A stretch of 64,000 bases of DNA, from NCBI RefSeq assembly GCF_021018805.1, contig NC_086251.1:40742767-40806766 (forward strand). The letters are read 5' to 3'. The translations under genes were made by a program, and so were the position numbers. The notes below the pieces were generated by a model, which was not told the origin of the DNA, did no database searches, and saw nothing but the letters and a program-made list of their open reading frames with translations. Numbering within the stretch: position 1 is the first letter of the stretch; each line of letters begins with the position of its first letter. Shown piece after piece: positions 34,843 through 47,300 of this stretch. This stretch comes from Prinia subflava (taxonomy: Eukaryota; Chordata; Aves; Passeriformes; Cisticolidae).

Positions 34843-35355
34843 ATGGTGTTGCAGGAGCCCGCCGGGGCGCCGAGTCTGTCGGCTGCGGCAGGAGGGGTCG
34901 GTGATGCCGCCGCTGAGGTACAGCTGTCCCGGCTTCGCTGGGCTGTGCTGCTGCTCTTCAGCAGCTACTCCCTGTGCAACGCCTTCCAGTGGATCCAGTA
35001 CGGCAGCATCAACAACGTCTTTGCGAGCTTCTACGACGTGAGCACCTTCGCCATCGACTGGCTGTCCATGAGCTACATGCTCATCTACATCCCCCTGCTC
35101 TTCCCTGTCGCCTGGCTGCTGGACAAGAGGGGCCTGCGCCTCATCGCCCTGGCTGGCTCGGCCCTGAACGCCATGGGCGCCTGGGTGAAACTGGGCAGCC
35201 TGAAGCCGCACCTCTTCCCCGTCACTGTCCTGGGACAGGTCATCTGTGGCCTGGCCCAGGTCTTCATCCTGGGCATGCCCTCACGCATCGCGTCCGTCTG
35301 GTTTGGCTCCCACGAGGTCTCCACTGCCTGCTCCATTGCGGTCTTTGGGAACCAG
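34843..35355 (+). CDS. FLVCR2: FLVCR2 exon 1
   Basis: 171 codons, from ATG in a good Kozak context (GCCGGCATGG) to GTCTTTGGGAACCAG; donor GTAATG. The cytoplasmic N-tail is [20 protein letters not shown] and on to about residue 30. TM1 is about 33-54 ([18 protein letters not shown] follows), TM2 about 71-91, the loop WLLDKRGLR resembles the MFS loop 2-3 motif, and TM3-TM5 follow. It ends in [12 protein letters not shown]. This ATG was chosen because the upstream in-frame codons are only the GTGCC repeat. Confidence 0.95.
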
Positions 35356-38300
35356 GTAATGGGCAGCTGCACCTGGCTGGCCGCACACGTGGGGCGGGCT
35401 GAAACCTGCCTGGCCGGAGACTGGGAGCGCTCAGGGAGCAGACCAGGGAGGGCTGGGAGATGCACATGGCCTGAAGGGCAGCCCCAGGGATAACACGAAC
35501 TTATGTGAAATTCCCCCTGGAAATGCAGCTGGTAGCTGGAATGATGTCACTGGTGTTAGCCTGAGGACTGATGGTGGTGGCAGAATCAACTGGGACCACC
35601 ATCTACAAAGGTCGGGGCTGCATGGGGGTTAGGTATGATTCTGGCTTTGAGAGCTCTTTGGTTCAGGCTCTTCTCCAGTGCCCTCCACTTCCTGTGTGTG
35701 TGAATCTCCAGTCCAGGGCTGTGATTGAGTTGAACTGTGAATGGCCTAGGGGGGAAAGCACAGTGCTGAGAAACTGCTTCAGGCAGAGTGTCCTTCAAAT
35801 CTTGTATCTGCAGTTGCATCTGGACTTGACACTGCAATATCCTCTTCCTGCTGACAACTAGATGGGACAAAGGAGATTAGCTGTTTGCTGAAAACATTGT
35901 CATTGGGCCCTGGAGGAAAAGGACTTTAGCACTTTTATACCTCTTAAAAGTAGCTACTGAGTTTCTACGAGCAGTTGCTTTGAAAAAAAGGAAAGTTCCA
36001 TCAGGCCAGTGTGAGGTCAGCTTCCCGAGGACTCTTGTATCAATGCAGGTCCCGGAGGCCAGTGACCCACACTTGCTCAGACTGTGACTGTCTTTTCTCG
36101 TAGCCAGAGCAGATAATTTTTTATACAGCTTTGAAAGGCTGGGGGAAATAGCTTCTTGACCCTTGCACCGGAACACCTGCTCGTACCAGTTGCGTGAAGT
36201 GAACAGGCCAATACTGATGCAGTGGGGCATAAGTGAAATGAGCCTGGCTCTGCAGCCCTGACACAAAGAAGAGGAAAGTAGAACCTGGCATTAGCTGCTA
36301 GGCTGGGCCTGTGCTCCTTGCTTTGAGATGCAGTGTACTCCCCTGCATGTGACTCTGCTCCACCCTGGACCATTCATCCACCCAGCCTGTGAGTGGCTGC
36401 CATTCTGATTTGAATGGTTTTTGATTCAGGTAGGTTTTAATGCAGACTGCTTCTTCGTGTGTTTCTGTATTTATTTAGGTACTGCTGAGGCAAAAGTGGT
36501 GAATGCTTGAAGATGGTATTTGAGGAACAGTAGTTTGCTGAACAGCACTAGGGAATTAAGGGGCCCGCTTCACATGTTTTGGAAAGAGAAAACATCTTTC
36601 CTTGAGTGCATCTAAGCTTTCCTTTTTGCTTTTATCATCACTTCCAGTGGGCTGGTTTTTATGTGTTTTTAAAGGCATCTTTAGAGTCGAAGGCATCTAA
36701 CTTAGCCTAAGCAAATAAGTAACTGAGCATTTTGCTGTCAGATTTTTTGAAAATTATTCAGGTGGAGTTACTCAACAGTGTGCATTAGAAATCCAAAAAA
36801 TGAGGCTGTCAGCTTGTGCTATATGCATGTGTGGAGTCATCATCATCCCAAAAGGAGTGGCTTAGTGTAAAGGTTGCTAAAAGCAAACTTTGGCTACCCT
36901 TTTGGTGTTCCACACTGCTCTGGTGGTTGAACTGACATGACAATGAGACCTCAGTTCTGTACAGTCTTTGCTTTGTAAGCCCAGACTTTCCTTTTAGAGA
37001 ATCAGGGAAGTCAGAAATGGTAGTGACTAAAGACAGAGCATACTCCATAGAGAAGACCTATTTATTCCCATAGTCAAGCATAATCACAGTGAATGAAAAC
37101 TAGCTATTTTGTTTACTGGTGAGGTTGGGCAGGAGAAAGAAATAGAGGCATAGATTTTTCCTGACTGCAATTAAAGATTGTGTTAGGGAGTATTAGCAAA
37201 GGGTATAATACAGTGGTTTTGTAATTGCAGGATAGTAAATTATTCCCTATGCTTGTTTCTCTACAACTGTATGGTTTCCCTTGCCATGTCACTTAGCTTA
37301 ATTATTATTATTACTGAATACCAAGCATTGTTGTCCCTCTCCATTAGAAAGTGCAAGCAACTCCATGAAGAAGCAGGGAAGTGCCATTGCTTCTTTATTT
37401 GCTGTACCTGCTCTCTTTCTGCTCTTGCTCTCTTGGCCCCAGGCTGCACTTCAGCAGCACTGTCCTGAGGAAACAGGACAGTTTCCTGTCTGCTGGCTCA
37501 TCTCGGTCTGCTGGGGCCATGTTTGCTTAGGACACTGCCTCTGCTTGCTGACTGGTGGTAACCTTCAAGTTCAAAGTTAACCCCTCCAGAGTAAATAATT
37601 TAATCAATCAGACAAGATATTAAATACCCTTAAAAAAAATCAAACAATCTCTAGTAAGGTGTCAGAATTACCTCACTTGTTTCTGGCCATATGTTGGCTA
37701 TGGTATCTGAATTGTGAAAACTGGTTAGATTGAGCACTCTTGAATCAGTGCTGGAGAGCTTCTAGAAGAGTGTGAACACCTTCTGTGGTGTCATCACATC
37801 CTCTTGTTTACCCACTGCTGGTTTTCATGACATTTTACTTTTCCATATTTTAACAGGAAGATATATAGGTGTTTTTCCATTTTTTTTTCCTTGTCATGGA
37901 AGTTCATGTGTGGGGAGGTATAGAATGAAGTTTACGTGTCAGATGCTTTGGCATTAATATATTAGTGATATTGAAATACTACTGGCTTCTCATTGCTTGA
38001 AAGACTAGGAAAAATCTATATGGGGATTCTTCCTCATGCTGAAGATCTGGGGTTAAGAAGCAGAAGTGTTATGGAGAGTTCACTAATGTTCTTCAGATGC
38101 ATTTTAATATTGGCAGGAATTTGTCTGACATGCTTATGAAATACAGCTGTCAGTAGTGGTGTGCCTGCTGCATCAGCAGTGTTCCCTGTGGAGCACGTCA
38201 GTGCTGGATGTCTATGTGAAGCCCCACACACGAGGTGGATAGGAGAGAGTGGTCTGAGTAAGGCCATGCTGCTACCATTTTGTTGTATTGATTCATCAGC

Positions 38301-41300
38301 TCCACCCCTGTTTGGGACTGTGGTTGTGACCTGACAGGCAGCAGCAAACAGGCTTCTAAACTTGTGTGCTGATGGCAGACTGTCCATCATTCTGCCTGGT
38401 GACAGGACTGCAGTGGGAAGAAACGCTCTCCTGAGTTACTGGCATTTGCAGGAGTGTGTGCTTGCTGGAGCAGCAGGTCTTGCCCCTTCATTTAACACAC
38501 TTGCTCCTCCGTAATGTGGGGATGAGGAAGCACATGGTCCTTTGGCATGACAGAACTAACATGGTGGTGGGGATGCTTAGGTAGTGAGTTAAGTTTTCAT
38601 GGCATTTTGAAATTTATAAGCTGGATTTGATGGCCAGGTACCAGCTCTCTCCTTCAGCTGCCAAGGTGTGTGCTGAACTGCTTTGCCTGGATTTTATGTG
38701 TATCTCACTCTTACTAGTTTATCTCCCTGTTTGTCACTTGATGGGCAAGGGGCACAGGCAGCATGCAGAGAAGCGTATAACTGTGTTGCACACAAACAAA
38801 GAACATTTGTGTATTTGATTTGTTTGCCACCAGTACTGGGTTTTTTGATGATTGAGAGACACCTTGTTCCTGTTTCTTGCTGTTTTGACAAAGAAACAAG
38901 CGACTGATGGGCTTGGGAGTAAGGATGCGGGCCTGTTAAATGATCTTTTTGCAGTAATTCTGCCTTTTTAATTATTATTAATTTAAAGCAAGGCTTGAAA
39001 AAAGGTGATGTGATTTGGGAGGAAAGAAAACTTCAGCCTCATAGTAAGCTCTGCTTTAGGGGAAGAATCATGCAGCACCTTACTGATCTTAGGATCTGTC
39101 CGTGTTCTGATGTAGCCGAGATGTGACTTCAGAGATTTAGGGCTTCTGTAACACAAACAGCCTGAGGTGGAGGATTTAGGTGGTATCTGCAGCCTGCTGG
39201 GAGTGGCAGTCTCGAAGTGATTAGGTGATGGCCTATTGAAATGGATAAAGGTGTGAATGATGGTGATAAGGTGTGAATGAAATTCAGGGAAATGTTCCCT
39301 CTCTCACTCCTGGTGGGTCCTTTCCTCTGTTTTGAATTGAGGGTAAGTCTGCCTTGGTAGTGGCTGAGGTGGGTTTTGCCATGTAGCTGATCTGCAACAT
39401 CTGAATAGCCATTGCATTTTGAGCTGGTAATCCTACAGTGCTGTTTGTGCTGAGCATGTGCCATTGTTTGATGCCCCACTGATAACTCTGTTCTGTATCT
39501 TTTGTACCAGGAAAGGCAGCATCTTAAAGTCTAAGAAGCATTGTGGAAATGTATCATGTCCTGCAGAATCCCTGTCTTCCAGTCTTTCAGTGGACTTTTA
39601 GATCATCTTTGGCTGCACTGTCTCTGCTGGAGGATTCGCATTCTCTCAAATGATTCCCTGTTAGAAATATGGACAGGTGGTGATCTGTCTCACAGCTCTC
39701 TAGCTTGGCCCTATATTTCTCAGAGTTTTAGCTATCAGAATAGAGAAGATTTTAGTGTCAGCAGCTAATGGTTGACATAGTTGCTTGTAGTGACAATAGT
39801 TAATGGGTGAAATTCTCTAGCCCTGTCTCCTTTCTCTCCCTGAAAAAAAAAGGGCGGGGTAGATCAGAGTGCTTGGATCTCAATAAGTGCTGTGTGGCCA
39901 ACTCTCCAAGATCCTGGACATGGCTCAGTGTGGGAGGGTGTGCTGACCAAATAGCAATGTGGCTTTTGCAGGAATGCCTCAGTTTCTATAAATGGACATG
40001 AGAGCCTGAAATGAACTTTTTCTACCCATTTCATCTGATGCTCCCTTTCCAGACCAAACGCAGCTCCCCTTTCTCACTCACAGAAGTTGGCTTTTGGGTT
40101 AAGTTCTGCCTGAGGTAGCTGTCAGAGCTGAAATCCCTCTGTTTTGTTCTCTCTCTTGTCTACTGCTGTTGTTTTGCTGTGTTGCATTTCTTTCCCAGCA
40201 GACTGGGGGAAGTTGCATTCAAGACTGACAGCCTGAGTGACTCACACGGGGGAATAGTCTTCACTGTACAGCATTGCATCATATTAAGCATTATGAGATG
40301 GTGCCATAGAAGCAGAAGTGTGCAGAAGGGAGTTTGCTTTGTTTTCAGATGAGCTTTGGTTGTGCAAGTGCAGTTTGGAAAAAATAAAATGTCTCCCACA
40401 TTTGTGGGAAAGTCAAATAGAGCTTAAGCCCTGTCTTATCACACAGCTTGATTACAATTATTCCTTTCACAACTTGTGTATGTCTTTATTTTTTCTCAAA
40501 ACACTGCAAGAAAGTTATGTAAACTGTACAAATATGTACATTGGCTTCGTGACTATCTGGATTTCAGTAGGCTCTTCTTTTTGCTGTGAGTGGTATGGAA
40601 GAAGCATATTCTGGACACTAATTCATACAAAAGTTTATTGTGTAGGAACTGGCAGCTTCTGCTTAAACAACACCTCAGCTGAGTATTTTCAATTCTCCTG
40701 TAGCCTTTTATATGGAAAGACAGCTGGGACCTTTGCTGACAGCAAAGTATTGGGAAGCCAGTGTGCAGTTGGGAGGCACGGGGGGTGAGAAGGGGGTAGG
40801 GGTAGCTGTCTGCTCTCTGCAGGTTGTGATATATGAATTATAGGGTCGGAAGGTTCAGCTGCTCTTGTGAAATGTCATGGTTACAGTTTGAGGGGGACGT
40901 GTAGTTAGAAAAGGAGGGAGGGCCTAGGACAGAGCTTTGATACCCAGACAAGAGTAGAAGAGGATGCTGCGTTGCCCAGAGCTCTGGAACAAGCATGTCC
41001 TCAAAGGGCTTCTCTGGGTGAATCCAGAGGGAGTCTGAAGTGTATCCTCCTCACTCTCCAAAGTCTTGGCTTGTTGACCAAGCTCTAAGACTGTGTTGAA
41101 ATCATAGTGTCTGAAAAGCCTGTTGTATTGGTGTTTATCAAAGATCTTTTGATTGCTACATTTTCTGTCCACTTGGCCAAAACAGCAGGCTGCTGGTCTT
41201 AGGGTTTCCTGGGACTCCTGCTTATGCTGAACCTCCTAAAATTTGGCATCACTTTTCTCTTCTTCCATTCCCTATTTGAATATTTGGTAACAGACCATTT

Positions 41301-44300
41301 GGTATGTTTGTGTGCAAGTAGTGTGGATTTTCTGTTGACTTGTTCTTTTGAACTCCTAGACGAATACTAGCTGGTCCTGATGCCTCATAGAAAAAATTAA
41401 TTTAAATAAATTGAGTAATATCTGCCACTCATAACGCATCATGAATGATGGTCCAAGACCTTTTTCTCGAAAGTTCTCCTTCCACACTGATGATGTGTTG
41501 ACCCTTCCATCAGGTTTCCTGATTTTGTTGTGTTTGAAGAGTTTTGACTTGGTTTGTAAAGCTGTTCTGGTGCCTCTTTTGGCCTAATTACAGTTTTATT
41601 TTAGCTTGGTCCAGTTTGCTGTCATTTTTCTTTGCTTGAAGGAATAATGTCCAGTTTTAGAGCTGGGTAGTTTATGTTCATGTGGTTTGTTGTTTTATTT
41701 TTTGTGTTTTTGTTTTTTTTTACTTAATAGTGGTTCCTTTATTCTAAAATATTTTTGGTAATATTCTCTAGGCTTACAGTGAGCCTCTGATTCAGTGTCT
41801 TTGCACAATCTTAATGCCACTTGCAAGCATTTAATTTCTTAGGCTTTTCTTCTTCATTTCTGTTTAACAAACTTCTTTCCTTTTAGGCAGCTTCCTCTTG
41901 TAAGCTATATATTGCTGTAGTGTTTTGGAGGGTGTTTCCTTTTTTTTGTCACTGCTGCAAGGAAGCTGAATTTCAGTCCACTGCAGAACCATTCTGTAAT
42001 ATTGATCATAGTCACACTGTGCTGTTCTGGGTCAAAATCACAAATTGTGCTGCTTCTTATAAGTTTTCCTCAGTAAAGGATATTTATGGAATCCAAAAAT
42101 GCAGTCTCTGCATCATCCCTGTCATGATGTTTATTTAGCTTGCAAGGGCATTGTCAAAATTTCTTACTGTTGTATATTTTTGCTTTTGCAGCATCTCTCT
42201 CTCTCTATCTTTTAACATTTTAATTGACCTTTTGGATTTGGTGGTACCCTCTGTCAACATTTATACCTACATATGGAAGTTTACAGGGCTTCTGTGTTCC
42301 TGTTGCTGACTCATAGTTTTCTTTGAGGTGGAGGTCCACTCCTGCACTCTTCCTCTGATCACTCATTTACAATTTTTATGCTGATAACCACTGGTTATCT
42401 TCCTTCAGGAGACTCTTAGCAGCTAACCTTAGATATGTCATTTTCTATTTCAAGATTTTGGGTACATTTATGCTATCTTCTTAGCTACTTACTCTTGGGT
42501 TTTTTGCCTGTTCTTGTGCACACTTGAATATGATCTTGTTTTTGTGACAGGTCCTTGGCAAAATTCAGGTAGGAAATACATTTCTTCTATCCTTTTCTAG
42601 TCTCTAAAGAGTAAGTAAGTCATCTGAACAGTGCACTTTGCTGTAGTTGTTGACTTCCTAGCAATGTGTTTAAAAATTACCCCGAAGCTGTCTTAAAACA
42701 AAGTGCCAGCAGCCTGATCTCTTGGAGAGATCCTCAGAGATCAGGATCAGGCTGGGTGTTTTGGGTGAGAGGATTCTGGGTGATGTACCAAATGTTGAGA
42801 ACAAGCTTATCTATATAGGTATTAGAGACCTATCTGCCTGTATAAAAGTTGGAGATGCAAATACAATAAGAGGGTCCATTATGACGCATTATGACTGATA
42901 GTGTCTGTAAGAGGGTAGCACAACTTTTGCAGAACTAACCTTATTTTTACATAGCTTTCTTTTCCCTGATGTGCAAGGTGTGGAGAAGGGAGAGAAGTTA
43001 TATTTCCCTTTCTAAGGTATCTTTAAAATTTTCTGGTTAATAGGTTACAGTGTTTCTGTGGGCTGATGGTAATGTTCACACTGACCTGCTGAGAACTAGG
43101 CTAAAAATCTCCTTATAATAAGTAAAGTATATGCAATGTAATAGTCATCATGTTGTTGAGAGCTTGTTTTCTCTGCTAAAAATGCTATGAATAATCCAGG
43201 ATCTGTGAGTGTCATTCAGGAAATCTTCAGTTTTAGTCAAGTCAAGGGGCCTCATCTTCACAGAATTATTACCATGAGTTGCTCTGAAATATAAAATGTA
43301 GCTCCTATTGCTATGATATTTTTTGTCCATTCTGCTTCTTATCAAGGTTCTTATCAAAGGTATGATGAACTCCTAATGGATAAAAGTTGCTTCTTTTGGG
43401 GGGAGGAGAAGAGAAAGGACAAAATATCCATTTATGGTTAGAAAAGTTGTTCAGGAAAATTCTTCCGAAAAGGCGATAAGTAGTTCAAGAAAGCTGGGTA
43501 AGTCTGTGACCCATTGGGTAAGTGATGACTGTAGGACCTATCAGTAAAAGATTTCTAAACAATTTGCAACAGACTCTCAATGCCTTCTCTGCTAGGTATA
43601 TCAGACAGATCCTTTTTCAGGAAGGAGCAGCTGGAAGGAGACTGGAAAAGATTGAATCTCAGCTGTGGTCCTGCAGAAACTTATGTCAGAGGTCAGAATG
43701 AAGCGTGGATCTCTCCTCTCCTGTTTTGCTGCTGTTCAGCAGCTCATGTGGCTAGCATGTGATTGCAGAGAGAAGGAAGCCAAGAAGTACCTAGCACAGG
43801 AATCCAGCTTAGTTCTTCCAAGAATGAAACAGTGGTAAAACAAAGAGTCAGTTTCCAGTCAAATGTTTGTAAACCTTGCTTGGGAAAGGGTGGAGGGTGT
43901 ATGGAAGACCTGATACATGAGACTCAATAGGACTCTTCTCTCAAATGGAAAGGAGCACTGTTTAGAGTCTCTTCCTCAAAGGTTAAATCTTTAGAAATGC
44001 TCTGGAGATAGGAGTGAAGTCCAGGCTGGCTGTGTCCTGGGCTGACCAGGCACACCAGAGGCACAGACCTGCACTTGGCCATGAGGAGGGTAGAATAAAT
44101 GTGCTGCAGACACAAGCAGGCTTCTGCCCTCTACCAGCAATCTCCGAGAGCTTCTGTGTTTGATGCCGTTACCTTTTCTGTGCAGCTGTAGGTTTGTGTA
44201 GGGGAGGGGAGGCATGCAATTTGGTGGAGATTACAGCTTGAAGCCTCTAAACATGAGAGTTCTCTGTAGTCAGTGGGCAGTGCAGAGGAGAGCCAGCCTG

Positions 44301-47300
44301 ACTCGCTGTCCTGAGAGGCTAGGCATAGGCCATATCTGAACAAAACCGAGCTCTGGCAAGTTTAGTCCTGTGTCAGAGACTCTCTGTGCCATGTGGATGT
44401 TAGAAAGGTTTATCCTCCTTAATGGTCTTTTAAGTTTCCTCCTAAACTCTTTTCAGTCCTTGACTTGCTATCTAGGTTGGCACAGCGTGGCTTTGTCTTC
44501 AGTCTCTATAACCAAACCTCAAATGTTCTTATTCTTGACAGTGCCTTGAAGTGGAGGGGCACATCTGTAATCTCTTGATGGCTCTTCTCACTAGCTCCCT
44601 GCAATGTCTGAGCACCAAGAATTAATTTAGTGTAGATATCTGTTGCCGATCCTGACCCAGAATATCCCCGATCCCAGTGGAGGGCACTGTTTGACACGCG
44701 AGAAGTTTGGCCAGACATGGTTGAAAGTCACTTGTTTGTAAGCTAAATAGGGTGCCTGAGGCTAGCAGATAGCTCTGTTTGAATCCTAAGCCCTCTTCCT
44801 GTCTCAAAAATACACCAGCTGGAGGGAGGAGTAGGGATTTTGTGGAGAGTTCTCTGGTGCTGGAGGGCACAAGCTGATTTTTAGCTTACTACCAAATATG
44901 GCAATATATGAAATATAGTTGTTCTGAGATCTTTGTCTTGGCCAGTAATTCAGTCTTCCAGAATGTATCTATCAGCATCCCAGAAACATGGAGACATGTC
45001 AGAGAAAGCATTCAGAAAGCACAAGGAGGTTTTGCTAGAAGACAGCCTGGGAAAGTTTATCCAAGCTCATGCCTGGCTTGCAGGGCTCTTGGGTCTTCTG
45101 CTCTGTGCTGACGTGCTTCCATGAGGTTTATGGGCTCCACAGAACTTGTCTTCCTTAGTGCTGGCTTTCTGTATAGTTCAGAGCAGTTTATCCAGGGACA
45201 GCTGCCAAGCTCCATTACTGAAACAACCTCAACATCTAGGATATGTGCTGTCAACACTTCCTTTGCTTTCAGCCTTGATGCTCTTCTAGGTTCTCCTGGT
45301 GGTCATAAGGTGAGCCTTGTCTTGGGAGGCTGCTCATTTGAAACTGTATCAAAGTTGGCTGAGCCGGATTAATATATCAATTATGTGAGTGGTCACATAA
45401 TGAACTTAAGTGGTTAGAAAATAAATTGTTTCAATTTATTAACCCAGCAAATATTGGTTGGTTTTGATGGTCTTGTTTTCTGCCATTTTTAGTGAGCAAA
45501 GTTGAATTGCCAGGTGATCAGGCCAGCTCTAGAGCAGGGGTAAGGTAAGGAATGGGATGTGTGTGTGAACAGGAACATATATTTGTGGAGGAGGTAAGGG
45601 CAGGCCAGACCACCACTTTTGTGGAGCCAGGTATTCATTTTGCTCAATTCTGTTGTAAAACCTTGCCTTGAATATCCTGACAGTTGTAAATGCAGTGGGG
45701 AAACCTGTCTTATGGCCTAATTGCAATGTGTATCTGACTTTTATCTGTTAATTTTTAGGTGGTAAAGAAGATTTTTATCTTGGTTGTGAAACTGGATTAG
45801 GCTCAGCTGAGCCTGTACTGAGCTGTAGGGTAGTAGCACTGTTGTGGTTTCATGTCGTGCCTCTGTTTATCCCTTCTCTCTCCTCAGCTTGGCATCGCTG
45901 CAGGCTTTCTGGTCCCTCCAGTTCTGATCCCTAATGTGGAGGATGTGGAGAAGCTGGCCTACCACATCAGCATCATGTTCTTCATGACTGCAGGTGTGGC
46001 ATCAGCCCTGTTCATCCTGGTCATCATAGGTAAGGAGGTGGGAGTGTGAACATGAAACCAGATGGGACTGAGATCAGCCGATGTGTGTCAGGGGCCTGTG
46101 TGCTGGGAAATGGGCTGGGCAGGCCATCTGGGGATGTGTCCTACCATGCACCTGACAGGGTCATGCAATACTGTATCTTGCTGCTTCAAACCTTTGACAA
46201 ACAGCACATGTAGAAGGGAGGTTGTCAGCGAGCCTGTCAAATTGTTAGTTTTGTCCATTGCCTGCATAAATTCCAGGCATGAGTAAATCCTTTAAAAACC
46301 AAAAGATATCTTGCAGGTTTCATAGTCATCTTGCCTGCAAACAGGGTGCAGGGCCTTGGGTTATGTTTGGGACCTGACTACCCCTTAAGAGTAGAAAGAG
46401 GCAGATTACATGGCAGGATTCCATAACAGGAACAAGCTGTTCCCATTTATGAGTGAAGACAATAAAGCATGAAGGACAGTATCAGGACACATGGGTTGCA
46501 ATTCCCCAGCTTAACACATGAAGTTGAAGCCAGATCTTTAGCATGAAAGACTGGCATGCTCTCTGGCAAGCTGAATTTGGTTGCTGAATTACATGCAGTT
46601 TGTTTGACAGGCTCCTCTTGCCAGTTTATTCATGTTGCTGGTGGCTGAATCAGATGTAGACTTCAAATAATGTGGGGCATGGAATAGACAAGGTACAAAA
46701 TGCCTGTCTCGCACCTGGCAAAGCAGTATCGCCTGTGACTGGGATTTCTGGATGCTACTTTAATACTAAAAAGGGGCAGCAGATGGCTTGGCCTGAAATA
46801 AAACCTGGCAAAGGTTATTGTTCCCTGGCCACTGGCCACTGCAGAGCACTAGGCCATCTTTGTCAACTGACTTGTCCTGTTCCACTTTGTCATTTGTAAA
46901 TCCACATAACACTTTTGCACCTGGCTGGTCATCCTTCTAGAGACACAAGCATTAATAATCCTGAGAACTCTTTTGGTGTTGCTGTACACTGCCTACACAA
47001 AAAGCTCATTGAAGTCAAGATCTTTCCCTTGGGAAGGTGGCAGGAGTTATTGTTGTAAGAGAGCTGTTCTTTCCTGTTCCTGGATAGGTTCATGCATGGA
47101 GATCAAAGCTTAAGGAAAATGGTGTGCTTTGTACTTGGTTCTACCAGCCCCTCTGCCATCCCTCAAATGGTGCAGTGTGTGCTCAGGCCCCTCAACTGCA
47201 CCATTACAAACAGATGTACTTTGTGTCTGTTTTCAGTCTTCAAGGAGAAGCCCCCGAACCCTCCAAGCCAAGCTCAGGCTTTGATCCAGTCAAGACCAAC

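Larger units (their letters stand above)
34330..35400 (+). promoter_or_regulatory. FLVCR2: FLVCR2 CpG-island promoter
   Basis: About 1 kb of GC- and CpG-rich DNA spans the presumed promoter, 5'UTR and first coding exon. GC boxes are visible at 34644-34654 (GGGGCGGGGCC) and 34721-34740 (GGGGGCGGCCGGGCGGGGCC). There is no TATA box. Transcription probably starts between about 34600 and 34770. The long antisense open frame across 34324-35211 is a by-product of GC richness. Confidence 0.75.

Noticed and set aside
34324..35211. 295-codon minus-strand open frame over the FLVCR2 promoter and exon 1
   Set aside because: It is antisense to a confident coding exon and a CpG island, where stop codons are rare; the Arg/Pro/Gly-rich content reflects base composition.
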